64,000 bases of DNA from Microbacterium nymphoidis. GTDB lineage: Bacteria; Actinomycetota; Actinomycetes; Actinomycetales; Microbacteriaceae. Positions within the stretch are counted from its first letter, which is position 1; each line of letters opens with the position of its first letter. The stretch lies in assembly GCF_021044885.1 (NCBI RefSeq), contig NZ_JAJNOD010000002.1, positions 124,001 through 188,000 on the forward strand, in the 5' to 3' direction. Below are positions 45,015 through 53,461 of this stretch, one piece after another. Both the position numbers and the translations under genes were made by a program. Under the pieces are notes generated by a model. It did no database searches. It saw nothing but the letters and a program-made list of their open reading frames with translations, and was not told the origin of the DNA.

Positions 45015-47063
45015 CTAAGAGCGCGCGAGGGCGCCGGAGATCTGATCGCCGAACCAGCCGGTGAGCGTTCGCGCGAAGGCGCGCGAGATGTGGTGGGAGT
45101 CGGCGAAGACGATGGTCCCGCCCACCACGATGTGGCAGCGCCCCTCCTGGCACAGGAGCGTCGACGGATCGATGATCGTCGCGCCGGCCTCGTACGCCGC
45201 TGTCTGGGCCCAGTCGGTGTGCGGGGCGGGCTCCCAGGCGCAGGCGTCATCGCGCCACTCGCGCTCCACGCAACTCGGTGCGCTCTCCATGGTGTCCGTC
45301 GCGCCCCACTCGTGGGCGGTGCCGGGAAGGTCCGCGATGAAGATCACCGACTTGCCCGCATCCTGCAACCGCTCCATGACCTCGTGTGCGTTCTCTGTGC
45401 TGTCGGGCTGAAGCTCATACCGACCCGCAACGATGACGGTGTCCACCTCGGTGTCGGAGACGACTTCGTCGAGGACGTCGATCGTCCACCGATCGCACGC
45501 CTCCGCCTGTGAAGCGGTGGCGTCTTCGGCCGCCACCCCCACCGGGGCGAGCGGAGTGCACGAGCCGCGGGTGCGCACCAGCACGCTCCAGTCGTGCTCG
45601 CGGGCGGCGAGGGCCAGGGGCAGCGCGTACTGATCGGCATGCGAGTCGCCGATGAACGCCAGCCGCTCGGTGGCTTCCGCGGCGGGGACGCCGAGATCGC
45701 AGCTCATCTCGGAACGATCTGCGATGGTCGCCCAGTCACACTCCTCTCCGTCCCCGGAACGCAGGCCGAAGCCGCCGGATTGGGTGAGGGTGGGATTCAC
45801 CGTATCGGTGAGCGCGTACGGATCGTCGCAGTCGTTGAGCAGCGCGTACGCGCCGAAGCAGCCGCTCGCGTCGCGCTCCAGCTCCGCGATCGTGGCGGCG
45901 GCGGCCTGATCCTCGGCTCGCAGCACGCCGAGGGGGGAGAGGGCCAGCGCGATGACGGCCGCCATCGCCGCTGCGGCACCCGCGTAGGTGGGCAGTCGCC
46001 GCGCCAGCAGGCCGGGGGCGCGGCGGATGGGCTGTTCCACCCACCGCATCGTGGCCCACGCCAGGGCGACGGTCAGTGCGCCCGCGGCCAGGGCGAGGAG
46101 GGGATCCAGGGGCCGGCCGATCGCTGCGGCCGCCAGCACGATGATCGGCCAGTGCCAGAGGTAGAGCGAGTAGCTCGCATCCCCGACGAACTGCACCGCA
46201 GCCGGATGCGACAGCCGTTGCGGGGCGAGGGCGTGGTCGTCATCTCCCAGCCAGAGCAGGAGCGCCGTCGCCACCACGGGGATCAGCGCGATGGCTCCGG
46301 GGAAGGGTGTGCTCGCGGTGAAGAACACCCCGCACGCGAGGACCGCGACCAGCGCCACCCAGGAGGCGATCAGGCGAACGGATGCACCAAGACGCGCGCC
46401 GAGTGCGGGAAGCAGGGCGACGAGCGCGCCCGCGGCGAACTCCCACGCCCGCGTGGTGGTGACGAAGTATGCGGGGGCGGGGGAGAGTGCCGTCTGCACG
46501 ATCGAGGCGGCCAGCGAGGCGGCGAAGACCAGTCCGATGACCGCGGTGAGGGCCGTGCGCCGGCTTCGCCCCAGCAGGCGCACGCCGACGAGGACGGCGG
46601 CGGTCAGCAGCAGCGGCCACACGATGTAGAACTGCTCCTCGACCGAGAGCGACCAGTAGTGCTGCGCAACGGATGCCGGCGCATCGCTGGACAGGTAGTC
46701 CACGGATGAGGCGGCCAGCACCCAGTTGAGAACGTACCCCGCAGCGGCGGTGATCTCGGTCAGGTTCTGCGGCAGGAGCGTTCGCGGGATCAGCAGCAGC
46801 GCGCCGACGGCCGACACCGCCATGACCAGGAGCGCGGCCGGCAGCAGCCGCCGGATCCGTCGTGCCCAGAACTCGCCCAGACGGATCCGTCCGTGCCGGT
46901 CGAGCTCACGGTCGAGATGGCCCGTGATGAGATAGCCCGAGATCACGAAGAACACGTCGACGCCGATGTATCCGCCGGTGAGCACGCTGGGGAAGAGGTG
47001 GAAGATGACCACCAGTCCCACGGCGAGCGCCCGCAGACCCTGAATGTCTCGACGTTGCCGCAT
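45015..47063 (-). CDS. acyltransferase-3 / SGNH-domain membrane protein
   Basis: 682 residues from ATG 47063 (GTG 47072 also possible; AAAGGG lies between). The N-terminal acyltransferase-3 domain has about ten helices with RDIQGLRALAVGLVVIFH, GYIGVDVFFVISGYLI and the SLSVEEQFYIVWP block. The C-terminal extracytoplasmic SGNH hydrolase-like domain (about 430-680) shows IGDSHADQ and a late ADSHHIS, giving Ser, Asp and His. Such OafA-type enzymes move acyl groups (often acetyl) across the membrane onto glycans. It is divergent from a VanZ gene and similar in plan to the acyltransferase at 47736. Confidence 0.93.
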   Translation of the reverse strand: MRQRRDIQGLRALAVGLVVIFHLFPSVLTGGYIGVDVFFVISGYLITGHLDRELDRHGRIRLGEFWARRIRRLLPAALLVMAVSAVGALLLIPRTLLPQNLTEITAAAGYVLNWVLAASSVDYLSSDAPASVAQHYWSLSVEEQFYIVWPLLLTAAVLVGVRLLGRSRRTALTAVIGLVFAASLAASIVQTALSPAPAYFVTTTRAWEFAAGALVALLPALGARLGASVRLIASWVALVAVLACGVFFTASTPFPGAIALIPVVATALLLWLGDDDHALAPQRLSHPAAVQFVGDASYSLYLWHWPIIVLAAAAIGRPLDPLLALAAGALTVALAWATMRWVEQPIRRAPGLLARRLPTYAGAAAAMAAVIALALSPLGVLRAEDQAAAATIAELERDASGCFGAYALLNDCDDPYALTDTVNPTLTQSGGFGLRSGDGEECDWATIADRSEMSCDLGVPAAEATERLAFIGDSHADQYALPLALAAREHDWSVLVRTRGSCTPLAPVGVAAEDATASQAEACDRWTIDVLDEVVSDTEVDTVIVAGRYELQPDSTENAHEVMERLQDAGKSVIFIADLPGTAHEWGATDTMESAPSCVEREWRDDACAWEPAPHTDWAQTAAYEAGATIIDPSTLLCQEGRCHIVVGGTIVFADSHHISRAFARTLTGWFGDQISGALARS

Positions 47064-47194
47064 CCCTTTCACGCTAGCCCGGCCCGCTTCGCTTTGCGAG
47101 GGGGTTGCATCTGGTCCCAGCATGGTCCATGGATGTGCTCGGGAGGCGTGGAGGTGATGCGAATACCATGGGCATCCCGACCCCAGGAGGAACC

Positions 47195-47734
47195 GTGTCC
47201 GATGCTGTGACCGAACTGCTCGATCGCGGCACCGTCCGTGAGGTCGTTCCGCGGCCGCCCCGCAGCCACCTCCGAGCCGGGATCGCGATCGTGCTGCTGC
47301 TGGCTTGCCTCGGCGTGGTGCTGGCGGCGACCCTGTCGCCCACTCCGCTGGATCAGGGGTACGAGAGCTCCATCGACAAGGTCCTCGCGGTGCTCCACCG
47401 CAACGGCGTACCCGCCTGGTTCGACTACCGCGAGCTGGAGTTCACGGCGAACGTGGCGATGTTCGTGCCCCTCGGTCTGCTGCTGGGTCTCGCGCTCGGC
47501 CGGGTGATGTGGCTCGGCATCCTGCTGCTGCCGGCGCTGTCGGCGGGGATCGAGTGGTTCCAGGCGACGTTCCTGTCGGCACGGTTCGCCACTCTCCAGG
47601 ACGTCGTGGCCAACTCCATCGGCGGCTGGGCCGGTCTGCTGCTCGCGGCGATCATCGTGGGAATGGTGCATGCCCGTGACCGGAAGGTGATCGAGCGCGC
47701 ACTCTGGGACGCGCGATACGGCGGGCGTCGCTGA
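47195..47734 (+). CDS. VanZ-family membrane protein (first copy)
   Basis: 179 residues from GTG 47195 with AGGAGG (47185-47190). Four transmembrane helices and the VanZ block LEFTANVAMFVPLGLLLG are visible. VanZ-like proteins are linked to low-level teicoplanin resistance and cell envelope glycans, but the mechanism is unknown. It is homologous to the copy at 50048 and stops one base from the convergent acyltransferase. Confidence 0.9.
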   Translation: MSDAVTELLDRGTVREVVPRPPRSHLRAGIAIVLLLACLGVVLAATLSPTPLDQGYESSIDKVLAVLHRNGVPAWFDYRELEFTANVAMFVPLGLLLGLALGRVMWLGILLLPALSAGIEWFQATFLSARFATLQDVVANSIGGWAGLLLAAIIVGMVHARDRKVIERALWDARYGGRR

Positions 47735-47735
47735 C

Positions 47736-49799
47736 CTACGCGCCGGCTCCGTCCGGGTGGCGTTCGGCCACGTCGAAGTCGAGCTGGTCCCTCAGCGCGT
47801 CGCTCCACCGCTGTGCGACCTCCACCTGCATGGAGACCATGTAGGTGGTGGTCAGGTGTGACTGGTCGCGGAACACGAATCGATTCCCGACCACCGGTGA
47901 GCAGATCCCGTCGGGGCAGATGAGATCGTTGACGTCGACATAGGCGACGTGGGGGATATCCAGCGCGTCCGTCGGGCTGGGTGAGCTCAGATAGTCGCTC
48001 AGCGGGAAGTCGCACTCGCCTCCCATCGCGTAGCACTCCGGCATGTCGACGGCGAATCCGGGGTTGTCGCGAATGCCGAGAACCGTGGTGATGGAGGACA
48101 GCTTCTCGAGCATGCTCACGTAGAACGAAGGCACCTCGTCGCCGTCCTCACCCGGGCGCGTTGCCGTGGTGATGACCAGATCGAATCCTCCGGACTCGAT
48201 CGCGTCATACGTCGACGCGAGCCAGTCGCGGCACGGTCCCTCCACCGTCTCCTCGGGCAGGGCGGGAACGCACGCGGGCTTGACGAACGGAACCAGCGTC
48301 CAGTCGTTCTCCTCGGCGAGCTCCAGCGCCACCTCGAACCAGTGCTCGGAGTGCGATGCGCCGAACAGCGCCACCCGGAGCCCGGAGCCGTCGACATAGC
48401 TGCAGTCGGCGAGTTCCGAGTCGTCGAGTGCGACGGTGCAGCCATCGAGGACCAGCTGCGAGAAGTCGGTGCTCACCGTGTCGATGGCGGGGATCGGCTC
48501 CACGCCGTCGGCGACCTGGTAGATCTCGGGACTGGTGACGGAGAGGGCGCCCGGGTAAGTCAGGAAGTCGTCGTCGGAGTCCGCGGCCTGGGCCGTACGC
48601 ATCGCCACGGACGCCGTCCAGCCGACGGGGGCGATCACGGTGAAGAGCCCGAGGGCCGTCACCAGCGGAAGCGCCACCCACCGCGATCGGGGCGCCCGCT
48701 CCTTCACCGCGCGCGGGCTTCGCAGCGGCTGTTCCACCAGATGGTAGGTGAGGACCGAGAGCACGCCGGCGGTGCCGAGGATGGCGATGCCCGCGAGCCA
48801 GCCCGTCTCGCGACCCAGGTACAGGGACGTGAAGATCAGGATCGGCCAGTGCCAGAGGTAGAACGCGTACGTGTACTTCCCGCATCCGGCAATCCAGCGG
48901 AGCGAGAGCAGACGAGAAGCGCCGAATCCGTGTGGAGCTGCGCCGCTGACGATCAGGGCGATCGCTGCGCCGAGCGGAACGAGAGTCCAGGGGCCGGGGA
49001 ATGCGGCCTTCCCGTCGACCACGAAGCCTGCGAGCACCAGCGTGAGTAGACCCGCCCAGCTGACCACCGGCCACAGTCTGCCCCGCGGGCTCCAGCGACG
49101 CAGCAGCACCGCCACCAGCGTTCCCAGCAGGAACTCCCAGAGCCGCGCAGGCGTCGAGTAGTAGGCGGCCGCCTGGTCGACCGTGACGGCATAGCCCGCG
49201 TAGAGGAACGACGCTGCGGTCGCGACGACGAGGAGCCAGAGGAAGGCGATCTCCCGCGTCCGTTCCGTGCGGTGGCGCGTGACGAGCCACAGCAGGGCGA
49301 AGAGGACAGGCACCAGCACGAAGAACTGCCCCTGTGCGGACATCGACCAGAAGTGCTGCCAGGGGCTCGTCGTCGCCTGCGCCGCACCGTACTGCTGGCC
49401 ATTCAGCGTGAGCCACCAGTTCTCGACGTAGAACAGCGAGGCGAGCGTCTCCTCGGCTCCCTCCAGCCATCGCGTGCGCGGTGCGAGGACGACGAATGCC
49501 ACGATGGTGGCCGCGAGCACCACGATCATCGTCGGAACGAGGCGGCGGACCTGCTTCGCCGCATAGGCACGAGCGCGAGGAGGCCGGCCGGCCACGAACT
49601 GGCGCCAGAGCGAGCCTCCCACGAAGAAGCCCGAGAGCAGGAGGAACACGTCCACACCGCCGGACACGCGTGTGGTCCACACGTGATAGGCGGCCACGAG
49701 GAAGATGGCGACCACGCGGAGACCCTCGAGGTCCGCCCGCCGCACGGTCGGCGTGTCGGGCGGTGTCGGCGCGGTCGGGGTGGTGACGGCAGACGACAT
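47736..49799 (-). CDS. acyltransferase-3 / SGNH-domain membrane protein (second copy)
   Basis: 687 residues from ATG 49799. The N-terminal acyltransferase-3 domain has RRADLEGLRVVAIFLVAAYH, GGVDVFLLLSGFFVGG, WSMSAQGQFFVLVPVL and YAFYLWHWPIL. The C-terminal SGNH-like domain shows LFGASHSEHW and RDQSHLTTTY. It likely acylates surface polysaccharide. It alternates with VanZ genes in this locus, indicating an old cassette duplication with the gene at 45015. Confidence 0.93.
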   Translation of the reverse strand: MSSAVTTPTAPTPPDTPTVRRADLEGLRVVAIFLVAAYHVWTTRVSGGVDVFLLLSGFFVGGSLWRQFVAGRPPRARAYAAKQVRRLVPTMIVVLAATIVAFVVLAPRTRWLEGAEETLASLFYVENWWLTLNGQQYGAAQATTSPWQHFWSMSAQGQFFVLVPVLFALLWLVTRHRTERTREIAFLWLLVVATAASFLYAGYAVTVDQAAAYYSTPARLWEFLLGTLVAVLLRRWSPRGRLWPVVSWAGLLTLVLAGFVVDGKAAFPGPWTLVPLGAAIALIVSGAAPHGFGASRLLSLRWIAGCGKYTYAFYLWHWPILIFTSLYLGRETGWLAGIAILGTAGVLSVLTYHLVEQPLRSPRAVKERAPRSRWVALPLVTALGLFTVIAPVGWTASVAMRTAQAADSDDDFLTYPGALSVTSPEIYQVADGVEPIPAIDTVSTDFSQLVLDGCTVALDDSELADCSYVDGSGLRVALFGASHSEHWFEVALELAEENDWTLVPFVKPACVPALPEETVEGPCRDWLASTYDAIESGGFDLVITTATRPGEDGDEVPSFYVSMLEKLSSITTVLGIRDNPGFAVDMPECYAMGGECDFPLSDYLSSPSPTDALDIPHVAYVDVNDLICPDGICSPVVGNRFVFRDQSHLTTTYMVSMQVEVAQRWSDALRDQLDFDVAERHPDGAGA

Positions 49800-50047
49800 G
49801 GAAAAACTCCCGCGATGATGCGATGACCTTGACGATCCTCGTTGACCGGTCGAAGGCGCGCGGATGTGCGAACGGGCGTCCAGGGAGACGCATGGCGTGC
49901 AGCCTCGCGGCGCGCACCAATTCCAGCCTACCTCCGCTCACCTGGGCGTTGGACCGGGTCCCGGCGCGCGGGTAGCCTACATATGCCGTCACCTCGGTGA
50001 GCGCCTCACCGGGCACGGCGCGGATGACGCGAAACAAGGGGAAGCAC

Positions 50048-50560
50048 GTGGCCGATGCCCAGCCGATGACGTCGGCCATCCGGGAACCCGCCCGAAGCCG
50101 GCATCGTGTGGTCATCGCGGCGGCGCTGCTGGCGCTGATCGTGGGCGCGATCCTGGTCCTCACGCTGCGACCGACGCCGGTGACCGAAGGGAACATGGGC
50201 GGGATCGACCGCGTGCTCACGGTCGCCCACAGCGCCGGGGTGCCGGATGCGTTCAACTATCACGCGCTCGAGTTCACGGCGAACATCGTGATGTTCATCC
50301 CGTTCGGCTTCTTCCTCGCGCTCGTGCTGCCCTCACGTGCGCGCTGGCTCGTCCTCCCCGCCGTGCCGACGTTCTCCGGCGCTCTGGAACTCGCCCAGGC
50401 GCTGTTCCTGGAGAAGCGCTCCGGGAACATCGGTGATGTGATCTCCAACACGATCGGCGGATGGCTGGGGCTGCTGATCGCCGTGGCCCTCGTCGCCGCG
50501 ATTCACGCGCGCGACAAGCGTGTGGTCGCGCGCGCCTTCTTCTTCGCCGATCGCGGCTGA
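50048..50560 (+). CDS. VanZ-family membrane protein (second copy)
   Basis: 170 residues from GTG 50048 with AAGGGGAAG upstream; an in-frame codon at 49997 lacks one. Four helices and LEFTANIVMFIPFGFFLAL align with the first VanZ protein, as do LRPTPVTEG (vs LSPTPLDQG) and NTIGGWLGLL (vs NSIGGWAGLL). It is a paralog from the cassette duplication. The 248-bp gap before it holds the promoters of both divergent genes, which could not be fixed. Confidence 0.9.
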   Translation: MADAQPMTSAIREPARSRHRVVIAAALLALIVGAILVLTLRPTPVTEGNMGGIDRVLTVAHSAGVPDAFNYHALEFTANIVMFIPFGFFLALVLPSRARWLVLPAVPTFSGALELAQALFLEKRSGNIGDVISNTIGGWLGLLIAVALVAAIHARDKRVVARAFFFADRG

Positions 50561-50660
50561 TCAGAACGGCGTTCCCTGCTTCGGTGCCGGGGAAGCCCTC
50601 ACGCACTACGCAGCGAGTGGCCCGGCGGCGAAGCAAGAGCGTCGCGCGGGCGGGAGCGCG

Positions 50661-52166
50661 TCAGTGCGCGGTCTTGCCCGGTGCGACGACGGCCTTGAAC
50701 GTGCGGAACAGGATCTGCAGGTCCTGGGCGAAGGACCAGTTCTCCACGTAGTACAGATCGAAGCGGATCGAATCCTCGGCGGAGAGCTTGGACCGACCGC
50801 TCACCTGCCACAGCCCGCTCATCCCCGGCTTGACGAGCAGACGTCGCTCGACGCCCTCCTCGTAGAGCGCGACCTCCGAGGCGACCTGGGGACGCGGGCC
50901 CACGAGGCTCATGTTGCCGCGGAGAACGTTGAACAGCTGGGGCAGCTCGTCGATGGAGTGACGACGGATGAACTTGCCCACCTTGGTGATGCGGGGGTCA
51001 TCGGCAACCTTGAAGAACGGCTGTCCCGCGGTTCCCTGCTGGTCGAGCAGTCCCGGAAGCTGGGCATCCGCGCCGGGGACCATCGAGCGGAACTTGAGCA
51101 CGTGGAAGGTCTTTCCGTGGCGGCCGACACGCTCCTGGGCGTAGATCACGGGCCCCGGGCCCTCCGCGCGGATCACGATGGCGGTGACCAGCATGACTGG
51201 CAGAGCCAACACGAGCATGACGCTGCCCGCGACGATGTCGAACGTGCGCTTGACCACCCGGCGATAGCCTTCGAGGCGGGGGAAGTCGACGTGCACCAGC
51301 GGGAGGCCCGCGACAGGCCGGGCATGGATACGCGGACCCGCCACATCGGTGAGCGCCGGCGCCACCACCCAGTTCACGTCTCGATCCGCCATGGCCCACC
51401 CGAGCCGGCGCATGGTGTTCGGGTCGAGCTCGTCGCTTCCGCCGACGATCAGGGTGTCGGCTCCGGTGCGGTCCACAGCACTGACGGTGTCCTTCAGTGC
51501 ACCGAGCACCGGTACGTCACCGATCTGCGACGGTGTGCCGTCCGGTGTGATGGCCCCGACGATCACGTAGCCGCTGACCTTGATGCGACGGATCTGCCGG
51601 GCGATGTGCTGGATCTTCGCCTTCTCGCCCAGCAGCACCGCGCGGAACACGAAGGTGCCGTTCCACTGGCGCTTGCGCAGCCATTGCCGCCACAGCCAGC
51701 GGCTGAGCAGCAGTCCGAGGAGACCTGCCGGCAGGACGATGACGAAGAGCGCGCGCGTCACATCGATGCGGAGGAAGAACGCCAGGGAGATCACGACGGC
51801 GAAGACGAAGACCGTGGCGCTGATGATACGGCGGTACTCGACGACGCCGTCGCCCACGATGTGACGATCGCGTGTTTCGAATGCCTCCAGGCACACCAGC
51901 CACAGCACAGCGACAAGCAGGAGCGGAACAGCGTAGGGCAGCTTGGGGCCGCCGGGCCAGGCGAGGGTGCTGCTGCGCAGTCCGAACAGGCCGAAGGCGG
52001 TCAGCAGCACCGTGATCACGATGACGTCGGTGACGAAGAGACGGCGCGCGTAGCGCATCGCCCATTTCGTCGCACGTCGCGGTGCCAGCGGTTCCGCGCG
52101 TGCTGAGGCGATGGCATTCGCGTCCGAGTCCTCGGGCTCCACGGTCACGAGCTGCTCCGTGGACAT
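50661..52166 (-). CDS. polyprenyl-phosphate sugar-1-phosphate transferase
   Basis: 501 residues from ATG 52166 (GTG 52175 also in frame). Four N-terminal helices and a CoA-binding-like middle domain precede the C-terminal bacterial sugar transferase domain: KRTFDIVAGSVMLVLALP, LKFRSM, RRHSIDELPQLFNVLRGNMS, VGPRP and GLWQVSGRS. These enzymes transfer a hexose-1-phosphate to undecaprenyl phosphate, the first step of a Wzx/Wzy or ABC-exported polysaccharide. It marks the start of the biosynthesis part of the locus. Confidence 0.95.
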   Translation of the reverse strand: MSTEQLVTVEPEDSDANAIASARAEPLAPRRATKWAMRYARRLFVTDVIVITVLLTAFGLFGLRSSTLAWPGGPKLPYAVPLLLVAVLWLVCLEAFETRDRHIVGDGVVEYRRIISATVFVFAVVISLAFFLRIDVTRALFVIVLPAGLLGLLLSRWLWRQWLRKRQWNGTFVFRAVLLGEKAKIQHIARQIRRIKVSGYVIVGAITPDGTPSQIGDVPVLGALKDTVSAVDRTGADTLIVGGSDELDPNTMRRLGWAMADRDVNWVVAPALTDVAGPRIHARPVAGLPLVHVDFPRLEGYRRVVKRTFDIVAGSVMLVLALPVMLVTAIVIRAEGPGPVIYAQERVGRHGKTFHVLKFRSMVPGADAQLPGLLDQQGTAGQPFFKVADDPRITKVGKFIRRHSIDELPQLFNVLRGNMSLVGPRPQVASEVALYEEGVERRLLVKPGMSGLWQVSGRSKLSAEDSIRFDLYYVENWSFAQDLQILFRTFKAVVAPGKTAH

Positions 52167-52235
52167 GCACCACACGCCCGCAGCGATCTGCGCTGCCGGT
52201 TGCGTGGGGGGTGCACGGGGGGTGTCATCTGCCTG

Positions 52236-53402
52236 TCAGTCGCGACCGTAGATGTCGCGGGTGTATACCTTCTCGACCACGTCGGCGAGCACGTCGCTGG
52301 ACCGGTTGGCCACGATCACGTCGGCGCGCTGCTTGAACTCCTCGAGATCGCTGACCACCTCGGAGTGGAAGAACTCCGCATCCTCGAGGGTGGGCTCGTA
52401 GACGATGACCTCGACGCCCTTCGCCTTGATGCGCTTCATGATGCCCTGGATCGACGACGTCCGGAAGTTGTCGGATCCGGCCTTCATCACGAGGCGGTAG
52501 ACGCCCACCGTGCGGGGGCCGCGAGACAGGATGTCCTCGGCCACGAAGTCCTTGCGGGTGCGGTTGGCATCGACGATGGCCGTGATGAGGTTCTGCGGCA
52601 CCTCGGAGTAGTTCGCCAGCAGCTGCTTCGTGTCCTTGGGAAGGCAGTAGCCACCGTAGCCGAACGACGGGTTGTTGTAGTGGGATCCGATGCGCGGGTC
52701 GAGCCCGACGCCCTCGATGATCTCGGGGCTGGACAGGCCGTGCACGGCGGCGTAGGTGTCGAGCTCATTGAAGTAGGCCACGCGCAGGGCGAGGTAGGTG
52801 TTGGCGAAGAGCTTGATCGCCTCCGCCTCGGTTGCGCCGGTGAGGAGCACGGGAACGTCTTCATCGATCGCGCCCTCGACCAGCAGATCTGCGAACTGGC
52901 GTCCGACCGGTCCGCGGTCGCCCACCACGATGCGCGACGGGTGCAGGTTGTCGTAGAGCGCGCGACCTTCGCGCAGGAACTCGGGGGAGAAGATGATCGT
53001 GGCCCCGGGGTGCGCGCTCGTCATGCGCTCGGTGAAGCCGACGGGAATGGTCGACTTGATGATGATGGCGGCGTCCGGGTTGATGGCGAGCACCTGATCG
53101 ATCACCGACTCCACCGACGACGTGTCGAAGAACTTGGTGACCTCGTCGTAGTTGGTGGGTGTTGCCACGACGACGAACTCGGCGTCGTGGTAGGCGGCGG
53201 CGCCGTCGAGCGTGGCGGTGAGGTTCAGCTCGCGAGTGGCGAGGTACTCCGTGAGCTCGGCGTCGACGATGGGGGAGATCCGCTGGTTCAGCAGGTCCAC
53301 CTTGTGCTCGTTGACATCGACCGCGATGACCTCGTGGTGCTGTGCGAGGACGACGGCATTCGAGAGTCCGACGTAGCCCGTGCCGGCGATCGCAATCTTC
53401 AT
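52236..53402 (-). CDS. ugd: UDP-glucose/GDP-mannose dehydrogenase family protein, probable UDP-glucose 6-dehydrogenase
   Basis: 388 residues from ATG 53402. NAD-binding [10 protein letters not shown] at the N-terminus, [28 protein letters not shown] and the catalytic cysteine in [12 protein letters not shown] (about 262) match UDP-glucose 6-dehydrogenases of the short bacterial type. The product UDP-glucuronate would feed the polysaccharide assembled by the neighbouring genes. Close relatives act on GDP-mannose or UDP-ManNAc, but the short form and sequence favour UDP-glucose. Confidence 0.92.
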   Translation of the reverse strand: MKIAIAGTGYVGLSNAVVLAQHHEVIAVDVNEHKVDLLNQRISPIVDAELTEYLATRELNLTATLDGAAAYHDAEFVVVATPTNYDEVTKFFDTSSVESVIDQVLAINPDAAIIIKSTIPVGFTERMTSAHPGATIIFSPEFLREGRALYDNLHPSRIVVGDRGPVGRQFADLLVEGAIDEDVPVLLTGATEAEAIKLFANTYLALRVAYFNELDTYAAVHGLSSPEIIEGVGLDPRIGSHYNNPSFGYGGYCLPKDTKQLLANYSEVPQNLITAIVDANRTRKDFVAEDILSRGPRTVGVYRLVMKAGSDNFRTSSIQGIMKRIKAKGVEVIVYEPTLEDAEFFHSEVVSDLEEFKQRADVIVANRSSDVLADVVEKVYTRDIYGRD

Positions 53403-53461
53403 AGGTTCCAGGATAGACGTGCCCGATACCAGATCCGGATTACCGGACGCCTAGAATCGGT

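Noticed and set aside
44986-45028. Inverted repeat TCGCGCGC / GCGCGCGA between the PaaX-family and acyltransferase genes as a terminator
   Set aside because: The loop is about 27 nt and the T-run lies in the loop rather than after the stem, so it is a weak terminator candidate only.
45594-46709. 371-codon forward frame opposite the first acyltransferase
   Set aside because: Gly/Arg/Asp-rich translation without membrane or domain features, while the reverse strand encodes a clear acyltransferase.
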